Part shown: positions 17,464 to 25,530 of the stretch, one piece after another | Layout of the letters: every line of letters begins with the position of its first letter | Numbering within the stretch: position 1 is the first letter of the stretch | Origin: Marinospirillum sp031581385 | GTDB lineage: Bacteria; Pseudomonadota; Gammaproteobacteria; Pseudomonadales; Halomonadaceae | Assembly: GCF_044810985.1 (NCBI RefSeq) | Contig: NZ_CP085242.1 | Span: 434,001 to 498,000, forward strand | Reading direction: 5' to 3' | DNA length: 64,000 bases | Made by a program: the position numbers and the translations under genes | Notes under the pieces: generated by a model | Database searches by the model: none | Told to the model about the DNA's origin: nothing | Seen by the model: only the letters and a program-made list of their open reading frames with translations

Positions 17464-19245
17464 TTAGTCTTCCTCAAACCACCAGGTGTCCTGGGGCAAG
17501 CCATAGGGTGGGCGCACCTCAGGAATCCGGATTTCACTACGCCTGGCCACCCGGTACTCATTCAGATGCCAGTGGGGAATGACATAGTAGCCGTGAAGAA
17601 GAACCCGATCCAGGGCACGCGTAGTCGCCACCAGGGTGTCCCTGTCCCTGGCTGCAATCAATCGCTCCACCAGGGAGTCGACCACCGGATCTTCAATACC
17701 GGACAGATTGCGGCCATCACTGGCATTGGCAAAGTCGGAATGAAAATATTCGCGTTGTTCATTGCCCGGAGAATGGCTCTGGCCGAGCGTGGAGACAGTC
17801 ATGTCGAAATCAAAGCTGCGCACCCGGTTGAGATACTGGCTGGTGTCCACCACCCGAACATCCATACCGATACCCAGACGTTCCAGGTTTTTCCGCCAGG
17901 GCAGAACAATACGTTCAAAAGAAGAGTCATTGAGGAGCATTTCAAAATGCAGCGCTTGTCCCTGGGCGTTGACCATTCGCCCTTCCTTCATGCTCCAGCC
18001 CGCTTCCTGCAAAAGGCTTAAGGCCTCGCGCATCTGGCGGCGGATATTGCCGCTGCCATCGGTAACCGGAAGGGTGAATTCCTCCTTGAAAATCCGCTCG
18101 GGCAACTGATCCCGGAATTTTTCCAGAATCTGTAGCTCCTGACCTTCGGGCAGGTCACTGGAAGCCAGTTCCGAGTTGCTGTAATAGCTGCGGGTGCGCT
18201 GGTAGGCACCGTGGAAAAGTTGCTGATTGGTCCATTCAAAATCAAACAGCAGCGTCAGAGCCTTGCGGACGCGAAGATCCTGAAAAATCTCCTTGCGGGT
18301 ATTGAAGAAAAAACCCTGCATGCCGGAAGAGTTCTGATGGGGGATACTTTCCAGGCTGATTTCTCCGCTGGAAAGCGCCGGGCCGGAGTAGCCCTCGGCC
18401 CAGTTGCGGGCAATGTTTTCCAGGCGAAAATCCAGACGCCCTGCCTTGAAGGCTTCCAGAGCCACCGTAGCATCCCGGTAATAATCCAGTACCAATTGAT
18501 TGAAATTGTGACGACCCTGATTGAGCGCCAGATCCTGACCCCAGTAATCCTCCACACGTTCATAAACAATTCGCCGACCGGAATCCACTTCTGCAATCCG
18601 GTAAGGACCACTGCCCAGCGGCTGATCCTGGCGGGGCTGGCTGAAATCCCGGTCTTCCCAGTCATGACGGGGCAGTATGGGAATCTGGCCGATGATCAGG
18701 GGCAGCTCACGATTCTTGCCTGCGGCCAGTTCAAAGCGCACCCGATGCTTGTCCAGGACTTGAATGTCCTCTATGCCAGCGTAATAGGCCCGGTAAAAAG
18801 GTCGACCTTCCGAGCGCAGGATATCAAAGGTGAAAGCCACATCTTCAGCCGTGATCGGGGTACCATCGTGGAAGCGAGCTTCTTTGCGCAGGTGAAACTC
18901 AATCCAGCGGCGTTCCGGGTCCAGCTTCATGCAGCGGGCCAGAAGACCGTATTCGGTAAAGGGTTCATCGGCAGTGTGATAGGTCAGGCTGTCATAAATG
19001 TTGCTCAGGCCACTGGCAGGATTGCCGCGAATGATGAAGGGGTTGAAGCTGTCGAAAGTACCCAGAGCGGCCTGACGCAGGCGACCGCCCTTGGGTGCAT
19101 CAGGATTGACATAGTCCAGATGCTGCATGTCTTTGGAGTACTTGGGTTCACCATGCAGTGTCAGGGCATGCACACATTCAGGCTGGGAGGCCTCCGCAAA
19201 GACCGCAAAAGCCAGAAGGCCGGTAACAAGTAATACAGCCCGCAT
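17464..19245 (-). CDS. yejA: YejA-type periplasmic peptide-binding protein
   Basis: The 593-residue protein has a signal peptide (MRAVLLVTGLLAFAVFAEASQ) and an extracellular solute-binding family 5 body with the typical N-terminal segment GGRLRQAALGTFDSFNPFI and the VRKALTLLFDFEWTN region. It is the first gene of yejABEF and supplies the substrate receptor. Only 13 bp separate it from mltD upstream, so the operon may be read through from mltD. Confidence 0.93.
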   Translation of the reverse strand: MRAVLLVTGLLAFAVFAEASQPECVHALTLHGEPKYSKDMQHLDYVNPDAPKGGRLRQAALGTFDSFNPFIIRGNPASGLSNIYDSLTYHTADEPFTEYGLLARCMKLDPERRWIEFHLRKEARFHDGTPITAEDVAFTFDILRSEGRPFYRAYYAGIEDIQVLDKHRVRFELAAGKNRELPLIIGQIPILPRHDWEDRDFSQPRQDQPLGSGPYRIAEVDSGRRIVYERVEDYWGQDLALNQGRHNFNQLVLDYYRDATVALEAFKAGRLDFRLENIARNWAEGYSGPALSSGEISLESIPHQNSSGMQGFFFNTRKEIFQDLRVRKALTLLFDFEWTNQQLFHGAYQRTRSYYSNSELASSDLPEGQELQILEKFRDQLPERIFKEEFTLPVTDGSGNIRRQMREALSLLQEAGWSMKEGRMVNAQGQALHFEMLLNDSSFERIVLPWRKNLERLGIGMDVRVVDTSQYLNRVRSFDFDMTVSTLGQSHSPGNEQREYFHSDFANASDGRNLSGIEDPVVDSLVERLIAARDRDTLVATTRALDRVLLHGYYVIPHWHLNEYRVARRSEIRIPEVRPPYGLPQDTWWFEED

Positions 19246-19258
19246 GACAGCTCCTTAA

Positions 19259-20998
19259 CTAGTTGCGTGTGACATCAATATGCAGTTTCAGGTTTTGCCC
19301 TGGTTGCAGGTAGTTGTTGGGATTGATGTTGTTCCAGCGACTGATGTCGCTCACGGAGACCTTGAACCGGTTGGCAATTCGGGCCAGGTTGTCACCATTG
19401 CGTACCCGGTAAGTGACCCGCCGGATGACGTTGCGAGAGGAATTGTTGGCCAGGCTGCGGGCATTATCCGAACGCGACCAGATCACCAGATGCTGACCTG
19501 CCCGGAGGGGGTCACCGGGAGCCATGTTGTTCCAACTGGCCAGTTCGCGTACCGAAACACTGTGGTCCCGGGCAAGCTTCCAGAAGCTGTCGCCCGAGCG
19601 CACAATGTGCTCAACCCTTTCACCCTTGCGGCTTACATTCTGGCGTTTCTGCAGACGCTGGTTTTCACTCAGTGCATAGGCACCGGCATCCTTGCTGGGA
19701 ATGGGGATCAGCAGTTCACTGCCTGCCCGGATAATGTCCCCGCGCAGTTGGTTGGCATCGCGAATCATGCTGGGTGTGGTGCTGAAACGCTTGGAGATGG
19801 TCAGCAGGCTGTCACCCGATTTGACCTGGTAACGCTGCCAGCTCATGCGTTTTTGTGGCGGCAGGTCATTGAGGTTGTCTTGCAGCACCTTGGCGCTGGA
19901 GTAGGGAACCAGAAGGCGGTGAGGCCCTTCCGGGCTGGTGGCCCATTGGCTGTATCCGGGATTCAACTGATAGAGTTCATCCATGCTGATTTCAGCCAGT
20001 TCAGCCGCCTTGGCCAGATCCAGCTGGCCCTGTATATCCACGGCTGCAAAGTAAGGCTCGTTACTGATCGAATTCAGGGCAATGCCATGCCCCTGCGGAT
20101 CGGCAATCAGTTGTGAGAGGGCCACCATTTTCGGCACATAGGTGCGGGTTTCGAGGGGCAGGGTGTAGAGTTCCCAGAAGTTGCCGCTGCCACCGGAATT
20201 CCTGTTGTGGCGCAGAGCACGGTTAACGTTGCCGCCACCAGCATTATAGGCGGCCAGAGCCAGGTGCCAGTCACCAAAACGCTTGTGGAGTCTTTCCAGA
20301 TAAGTCAGGGCGGCATCGGTTGAAGCGATAACGTCACGGCGACCGTCGTACCACCAGTTGTTTTCCAGGCCAAAGTAGCGGGCTGTGCCGGGGATGAATT
20401 GCCACATGCCCGAAGCGCGACCGTGGGAATAGGCAAAAGGATCATAGGCACTTTCCACGATGGGCAGCAAAGCCAGCTCACCGGGAAGTCCGCGTTTTTC
20501 AATTTCGCTGATGACATGAAACATGTAACGGCTGGCCCGGGCGGTGACCCGATCCATGTAACCTGGGTGCCGACGATACCATCTCAGTTGCGCTTGCACT
20601 CGCGGGTCTTCGCTGCTGATGTCCATGGCAAAATTTTCCCGCAGACGATCCCAGAGATCGTATTCCGGAAGGCTGGCTTCCTGCCAGTGACGCCAGTCCT
20701 GCTGACTGTTGATGGCAAGCAGGCTGGACAGACCCTGATGGTCATTGTGGAAACGGTAGCTGGCCAGTTGCTGCCCGGACTGGAGTTGGGTCCAGGCAAC
20801 CGATCCACGGGAAAGGCGTTCATTTTCGGCAGCCAGTTCCAGTTTTGCCAGACGTGCTGCTTCCGCTTCCGGATTGTGCAGCAGGCTTTGACAGCCGCTG
20901 GTGGCAAGGCCCAGAGCGGTTATGAGTACCAGAGGGCGGATTTTTGCAGTGAACACCTGAGCCAGTGGCGATAGTAAAGGCTTAAATTGAATGGGCAT
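19259..20998 (-). CDS. mltD: Membrane-bound lytic murein transglycosylase D with LysM repeats
   Basis: The 579-residue protein starts with a lipoprotein-type signal whose lipobox is LATSGC (cysteine near 36). The SLT domain contains the catalytic glutamate in LLPIVESAYDPFAYS, followed by GRASGMWQFIPGTARYFGL and ALAAYNAGGGNVNRA. Three C-terminal LysM modules follow, with openings YQVKSGDSLLTISKRF, HIVRSGDSFWKLARDH and YRVRNGDNLARIANRF. The enzyme cleaves the MurNAc–GlcNAc bond to leave 1,6-anhydro products, anchored at the outer membrane. In E. coli mltD also neighbours gloB, as here. Confidence 0.95.
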   Translation of the reverse strand: MPIQFKPLLSPLAQVFTAKIRPLVLITALGLATSGCQSLLHNPEAEAARLAKLELAAENERLSRGSVAWTQLQSGQQLASYRFHNDHQGLSSLLAINSQQDWRHWQEASLPEYDLWDRLRENFAMDISSEDPRVQAQLRWYRRHPGYMDRVTARASRYMFHVISEIEKRGLPGELALLPIVESAYDPFAYSHGRASGMWQFIPGTARYFGLENNWWYDGRRDVIASTDAALTYLERLHKRFGDWHLALAAYNAGGGNVNRALRHNRNSGGSGNFWELYTLPLETRTYVPKMVALSQLIADPQGHGIALNSISNEPYFAAVDIQGQLDLAKAAELAEISMDELYQLNPGYSQWATSPEGPHRLLVPYSSAKVLQDNLNDLPPQKRMSWQRYQVKSGDSLLTISKRFSTTPSMIRDANQLRGDIIRAGSELLIPIPSKDAGAYALSENQRLQKRQNVSRKGERVEHIVRSGDSFWKLARDHSVSVRELASWNNMAPGDPLRAGQHLVIWSRSDNARSLANNSSRNVIRRVTYRVRNGDNLARIANRFKVSVSDISRWNNINPNNYLQPGQNLKLHIDVTRN

Positions 20999-21100
20999 AG
21001 TTGTAAGATGGATATCAGCAGTGTGTTGGATTGAAGGATGGCTGCCATTCTATGCGCGGCAGCTCCCCTCGACAAGTAAACACTGGTGAACAAAAGTTAA

Positions 21101-21883
21101 CTAGGCCGAATCTTTCCATTGTCTGATGATTGCAAAGACCTCGGTGGGTTCCTGCAGGTCTGGGTTGCTGGAGTACTTTTGTGCTGCTGCCATAACACTG
21201 GGCTGAGTGACCCTTAAAAAGGGGTTGGTGGCCTTTTCCAGCTCTAGACTGGAAGGCAAAGTGGGTTGCTGGTCGGCTCGCAACGCCTGGCAGCTTTCTT
21301 GTCGGGCCTTCAGGCGGGCATTGTCGGGTTCAACCTGCCGGGCAAACTCCAGGTTTTTGAGGGTGTATTCATGGGCTGCAAAAACCTGGGTGGAATCAGG
21401 CAGTTGTGCCAGACTCTGCAGAGAGGCATGCATCTGTTCAGGCGTTCCCTCAAACAAGCGCCCACAGCCTGCTGCAAACAGGGTATCGCCGCAGAGCAGC
21501 AGGGGTGGTTCCTGCTCGGGAAAATAAAAAGCAATGTGTCCCAGGGTGTGGCCGGGGACTTCCATTACCTGAACCGTGTTGCCGAGAACCTGGAAACGAT
21601 CCCCGGCGGTGACCTGAAGGTTCAGAGGCGGCAGGCGATACACATCCTGCAGTGATCCGATGATGGTCACTCCGGGTTTCGCCAGATCAGCAACACCACC
21701 TGTATGATCAGCATGGTGGTGGGTCAAGAGTATCCCTTCCAGCTTGAGGTCATGGGTTTGCAGGTAGCGCTGTACAGGCGCGGCTTCACCGGGATCAACC
21801 ACCCAGCAACGTTGGTCACCTCTGAGGCGCAGCAACCAGATATAATTGTCGTTAAAGGCTGGAAGTGGGATAACATCAAGCAT
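21101..21883 (-). CDS. gloB: Hydroxyacylglutathione hydrolase (glyoxalase II)
   Basis: The 260-residue metallo-beta-lactamase-fold enzyme has the binuclear metal motif LTHHHADHTGG and downstream ligands in VPGHTLGHIAFYF and LLCGDTLFAAGCGRLFEG. The C-terminal HAGH domain has NPFLRVTQPSV. It hydrolyses S-lactoylglutathione to lactate and glutathione in methylglyoxal detoxification. It is divergent from the yafS-rnhA-dnaQ genes. Confidence 0.96.
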   Translation of the reverse strand: MLDVIPLPAFNDNYIWLLRLRGDQRCWVVDPGEAAPVQRYLQTHDLKLEGILLTHHHADHTGGVADLAKPGVTIIGSLQDVYRLPPLNLQVTAGDRFQVLGNTVQVMEVPGHTLGHIAFYFPEQEPPLLLCGDTLFAAGCGRLFEGTPEQMHASLQSLAQLPDSTQVFAAHEYTLKNLEFARQVEPDNARLKARQESCQALRADQQPTLPSSLELEKATNPFLRVTQPSVMAAAQKYSSNPDLQEPTEVFAIIRQWKDSA

Positions 21884-21937
21884 GTTTTTGTCCTTTATTT
21901 TAAGGTCTACTTAACTTTACACTTTAGGGTAGAAGCT

Positions 21938-22726
21938 ATGAGTGTGCAAAACCAGCAGACACAAGTAAACCTGCATGTCTGGAAAACCTGGCAGACTTTC
22001 TGGTCCTCGACTCTGGGACAGGAGGTTCTGGCCGTGGAGACCGCCTTGTTGAAACCCTTTTTGGAAAATGAACGGGGTTATCATCTGCTGGTGATTGGCA
22101 GCTGTCCTGCAGCTTCTTTCCTGGAAACCAGTGGTATACGCCACACCCTGGAATGGCGGCCTGCCCTGCAACTGGCAGAAAAGGAATCCTGCCTGATTGC
22201 AGATCCGGCAGCTCTGCCACTGCCCGATGATTCCATGGATCTGGTGATCCTGCAGCATTCCCTGGAACTCTTTTCCAGCCCCCATGCCCTGTTGAAAGAA
22301 GCCGCCCGCGTCACCCTGGCCAAGGGCGAACTGGTCATTCTGGGGTTTAACCCTGTCAGTCTCTGGGGTCTGGCACGACTTTTACCTGGGTTTATGCAGG
22401 CTGAACCGCTACGTGCACTGAAAAAAGCGGACCTGATCAGTCAGGCCAAGCTGGCTGATTGGCTGGAGTTTCTGGATCTGAAAAAAGAAGTAGACCACCA
22501 GCTTTTTCATCGACCGCCCTGCAACCGACCCGGATTCCAGCAGAAAATGCGCAGCCTGGATCAACGTTTGGACAAGAAAGGCTGGCCCCTGGCTGGCGTT
22601 TATGTATTGCGCATTAAAAAACGCATCGGCAGCCCTTTACGACCCCAGCCGGCCTGGAAAAAAACTGGCTGGTTGCCGGTTCAGCCGGTAAGCTCCCCCA
22701 CCCGTAACAGTCTAAAGAACCGGTAA
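21938..22726 (+). CDS. yafS: Class I SAM-dependent methyltransferase, YafS-like
   Basis: The 262-residue protein has a diverged Rossmann-type core: LLVIGSCPAASFL in place of the usual glycine loop, then LIADPAALPLPDDSMDLVILQHSLELFSSPHALLKEAARVTLAKGELVILGFNP, a typical Methyltransf_11 stretch given here only to locate domain 2. The ATG at 21938 is chosen because AGGG lies about 9 nt upstream; the open frame runs further 5' inside gloB. The gene order gloB–yafS–rnhA–dnaQ is conserved in Enterobacteria. Substrate is unknown; the missing canonical GxGxG may mean weak or altered SAM binding. Confidence 0.8.
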   Translation: MSVQNQQTQVNLHVWKTWQTFWSSTLGQEVLAVETALLKPFLENERGYHLLVIGSCPAASFLETSGIRHTLEWRPALQLAEKESCLIADPAALPLPDDSMDLVILQHSLELFSSPHALLKEAARVTLAKGELVILGFNPVSLWGLARLLPGFMQAEPLRALKKADLISQAKLADWLEFLDLKKEVDHQLFHRPPCNRPGFQQKMRSLDQRLDKKGWPLAGVYVLRIKKRIGSPLRPQPAWKKTGWLPVQPVSSPTRNSLKNR

Positions 22727-22735
22727 TCCAGTGTT

Positions 22736-23203
22736 ATGTCAGAAAAACAGCAGCAAGTCGTCATTTATACCGATGGTGCCTGCAAGGGCAATCCCGGCCC
22801 GGGTGGCTGGGGAGCCTGGCTATGCTACGGCAGCCAGGAAAAAAGCCTCTGGGGTGGAGAGAATCCAACCACCAATAATCGCATGGAGCTTCTGGCCGCC
22901 ATCAAGGCCCTGGAAGCCCTGAAGCGCTCCTGCAAGGTCGAGCTGCATACCGACTCCCAGTATCTGCGTCAGGGCATCACCCAATGGCTGCCCAACTGGA
23001 AGCGCAAAAACTGGAAAACCGCCGGAGGCAGTGCGGTTAAAAACAAAGACCTTTGGATGCGCCTGGATGAGCAGGCCGCCAGGCATGAAATTGACTGGCG
23101 TTGGGTGAAAGGCCATGCTGGTGATCCGGGCAATGAAAAAGCGGATGAGCTGGCTAATAGAGGTGTCACTGACCCGGAAATGACCCAGGAAACCTCAGAT
23201 TAA
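22736..23203 (+). CDS. rnhA: Ribonuclease HI
   Basis: The 155-residue enzyme has the full acidic catalytic set: D13 in IYTDGACKGNPGPGGWG, E51 in NNRMELLAA, D73 in LHTDSQYL and the late Asp in DPGNEKADELA, with the catalytic histidine in WVKGHAGDPG. It removes RNA from RNA:DNA hybrids during replication. It starts 9 bp after yafS and precedes dnaQ. No strong Shine–Dalgarno sequence is seen, so coupling to yafS translation is likely. Confidence 0.97.
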   Translation: MSEKQQQVVIYTDGACKGNPGPGGWGAWLCYGSQEKSLWGGENPTTNNRMELLAAIKALEALKRSCKVELHTDSQYLRQGITQWLPNWKRKNWKTAGGSAVKNKDLWMRLDEQAARHEIDWRWVKGHAGDPGNEKADELANRGVTDPEMTQETSD

Positions 23204-23257
23204 CTATCGTTAATTAGAGGCTCCTGAGTAAAAGTATTAACTTGAGGTTCCTGAAAA

Positions 23258-23995
23258 ATGCGTCAAATCGTTCTGGATACTGAAACAACCGGTATTGGCC
23301 CCAAGGAAGGCCATCGCATTATTGAAATCGGTTGCGTGGAAATGGTCGGCCGCAAATTCACCGGCAATAATTTTCATGTGTACCTGAACCCGGAAAGGGA
23401 GGTCGATGAAGAAGCGGCCAGGGTGCATGGCTACACCTGGGAGATGCTCAAGGACAAGCCCCTGTTTGCCCAGGTGGTTGATGACTTTCTCCGCTATGTG
23501 CAAGGCAGTGAGCTGCTGATCCACAACGCCCCCTTTGACGTGGGTTTTCTGGATGCCGAGCTGGAAAGGCTCAACCAGACCCTGGGTGAGCAGCGTTACG
23601 GTGGTATGGCGGATTACTGCAGTGTGTTTGATACCCTGGCTTTTGCGCGGCGTCGTCACCCAGGGCAGCGCAACAGCCTGGATGCTCTCTGCAAACGCTA
23701 TGAAGTGGATAACACCGGGCGTACCCTGCACGGAGCCTTGCTGGATTCGGAAATCCTGGCCGATGTCTATCTGAACATGACCGGTGGGCAAACCGCACTG
23801 CTTCTGGGTGGGGAGTCGGATGAACTGGACAGTGATTCTGCCCATTCATCAACCCAGATGCGTCGCCTGGATGCCCAGCGACCCGCTTTAAAAGTCATAC
23901 AACCCACGGCACAGGAGCTGGCTGCCCATGATGCCAAGCTTCAGGCTCTGCAGCAGGCTTCCGGTCAGTGCCTCTGGATGGAGCAGAATAACTGA
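23258..23995 (+). CDS. dnaQ: DNA polymerase III epsilon subunit
   Basis: The 245-residue proofreading exonuclease has all DEDDh motifs: IVLDTETTG, the HNAPFDVGFLDAEL segment and LHGALLDSEILADVYL. The C-terminal tail is the polymerase-binding region. It begins 54 bp after rnhA; E. coli has rnhA and dnaQ adjacent but divergent, while here they are codirectional. Its stop overlaps the nudC start by one base (TGATG). Confidence 0.96.
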   Translation: MRQIVLDTETTGIGPKEGHRIIEIGCVEMVGRKFTGNNFHVYLNPEREVDEEAARVHGYTWEMLKDKPLFAQVVDDFLRYVQGSELLIHNAPFDVGFLDAELERLNQTLGEQRYGGMADYCSVFDTLAFARRRHPGQRNSLDALCKRYEVDNTGRTLHGALLDSEILADVYLNMTGGQTALLLGGESDELDSDSAHSSTQMRRLDAQRPALKVIQPTAQELAAHDAKLQALQQASGQCLWMEQNN

Positions 23996-24858
23996 TGTGG
24001 CACCCGCTTCAGGCTGAATTCCCGCAACAGCAGCCCCTGGTTGATTTCCAACGCGGGCCTTTTCAGCCCCAGCCTGGCGAACCCATTGCCATCATTCATT
24101 GTGGTTCCGGGCGCATCAAACCAGCACCTGAGATGGCTGCTAATTTACCAGCCTGGCTGGAACCCGGTTTTTACAATCCCGAGCGTCATGCCCGCCTGGT
24201 GGTAATGGGGCGCTGGAAGGAGCGCCTGCTGCTGGTGCGCCTGGCGCAGCGCGGGGAGGCGAAACAGGAAGACTGGCCGGGTTTGAGATCCTGGTTGCTG
24301 CAAAGTACCCCAGAAGATTTTGACTTGCTGGCGACGGCAGCAGGGCTGGCCGCCTGGGAGGAGCAACACCGTTTTTGCGGGCGTTGTGGTGCCCGGACTC
24401 GCCCCAGAAAGGATGAATATGCCCGGGAATGTCCGCGCTGCCACTTGCGCCATTACCCGAGGGTCGCGCCCTGCATCATCACTCTGGTATGGCGTGAAGA
24501 TGCTCTTTTACTGGCACGCAGTCCACGTTTTGCACCGGGTGTCTACTCCACTCTGGCAGGCTTTATTGAAACCGGCGAGTCCGCCGAGCAGGCCTTGCAC
24601 CGGGAAGTGAAAGAAGAGGTGGGCGTTGAGGTCGGCAATCTGCGCTACCTGGGCAGTCAGGCCTGGCCTTTCCCGCATTCCCTGATGTTCGGCTATTGGG
24701 CCGAGTACCAGGGGGGAGATCTTCAACTGGAAGAAGAGGAAATCGAAGATGCGCAGTGGTTCCCCTTCGACCAGTTACCTGAACTGCCACCCAAAACCGC
24801 AATTTCCCGCTATTTGATCGACAGCTTTCTGGAGTGGCAAAAAAGCCAGGGTGCTTAG
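23995..24858 (+). CDS. nudC: NAD(+)/NADH diphosphatase NudC
   Basis: The 287-residue protein has a four-cysteine zinc ribbon (FCGRCGARTRPRKDEYA, then ECPRCH). It also has a Nudix box (GFIETGESAEQALHREVKEE plus VGVEV) and the NudC hallmark SQAWPFPHS. It hydrolyses NADH and removes NAD caps from RNA. It is translationally coupled to dnaQ. Its TAG stop shares TTAG with the stop of the convergent downstream gene. Confidence 0.95.
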   Translation: MWHPLQAEFPQQQPLVDFQRGPFQPQPGEPIAIIHCGSGRIKPAPEMAANLPAWLEPGFYNPERHARLVVMGRWKERLLLVRLAQRGEAKQEDWPGLRSWLLQSTPEDFDLLATAAGLAAWEEQHRFCGRCGARTRPRKDEYARECPRCHLRHYPRVAPCIITLVWREDALLLARSPRFAPGVYSTLAGFIETGESAEQALHREVKEEVGVEVGNLRYLGSQAWPFPHSLMFGYWAEYQGGDLQLEEEEIEDAQWFPFDQLPELPPKTAISRYLIDSFLEWQKSQGA

Positions 24859-25331
24859 CGGCGGGTGCACTGAGTCACAAAATCCTCTTTGGAATGTTTC
24901 AGGTGCATCTGCTGCCGGTCCAGTTTGATGATTTCAAAGCGGTCACTGCTTTGCACATTGTTGAACTGATCCGCAGTGAGAATGCCTGCCTCATGCATCT
25001 GCAGGGCGGTAGGGTTATCGGGCAAAAATTCACTGTCGGCGGTTTCAATATCCAGAAACCGTTCCGTCACTGACCAGGTGCCGTTACCCCGAAAGGTGTA
25101 AGCCAGGGTGTTGTCTGCAAAGTCTGCACTCAAGTTGCCATCAATATTGAAATTGCGATTGGGCGTAAACTGCTGTTCATAGCGAACCTCCACCTCAACC
25201 TGGGGATCGGGGCTCAGCTGCTGCTGACACTGCCAGGTGCCGGTGATTTGTCCGGCGTCAGCCAGAAGGGGAGCGGTAAAGCCAGCAAGCAGGCTGGTCA
25301 AAGCCAAGCGGGCCAGGGTTGGGGTATGCAT
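24855..25331 (-). CDS. Uncharacterised exported protein
   Basis: The 158-residue protein has a signal peptide (ARLALTSLLAGFTAPLLADAG). The mature part is beta-rich and opens GTWQCQQQL; a second cysteine lies near the C-terminus (VTQCTRR), so a disulfide bond is possible. The shape suggests a small lipocalin-like or heme/lipid-binding beta sandwich, but I do not recognise a family. It stands alone between nudC and topA. Function unknown. Confidence 0.7.
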   Translation of the reverse strand: MHTPTLARLALTSLLAGFTAPLLADAGQITGTWQCQQQLSPDPQVEVEVRYEQQFTPNRNFNIDGNLSADFADNTLAYTFRGNGTWSVTERFLDIETADSEFLPDNPTALQMHEAGILTADQFNNVQSSDRFEIIKLDRQQMHLKHSKEDFVTQCTRR

Positions 25332-25530
25332 GGTGCTTCTCCTTGAGTTTTGTGCTTTTCTATCATTTATCGGGGTTCACTGCCAGCAATGATTGGTGTC
25401 TGCTGGGTGGACTGCCGGTTTTTTTCATGGCAAGAGGCTGGAAACCAAGTCACTGCTGGGTTACTGTATCCACCCTTTGCACCAAGTGCATTCAAGGTTT
25501 TTCATACAAGTCAACGGGATAGTCATCGGA

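Noticed and set aside
16987..18021. A 344-codon open frame antisense to yejA and yejB
   Set aside because: Gln/His-rich translation without family resemblance, spanning two well-supported genes on the other strand.
25393..25530. Extended N-terminus of topA
   Set aside because: The added 46 residues are unlike any topoisomerase I, while MGKSLVIVESP at 25531 is the conserved start.
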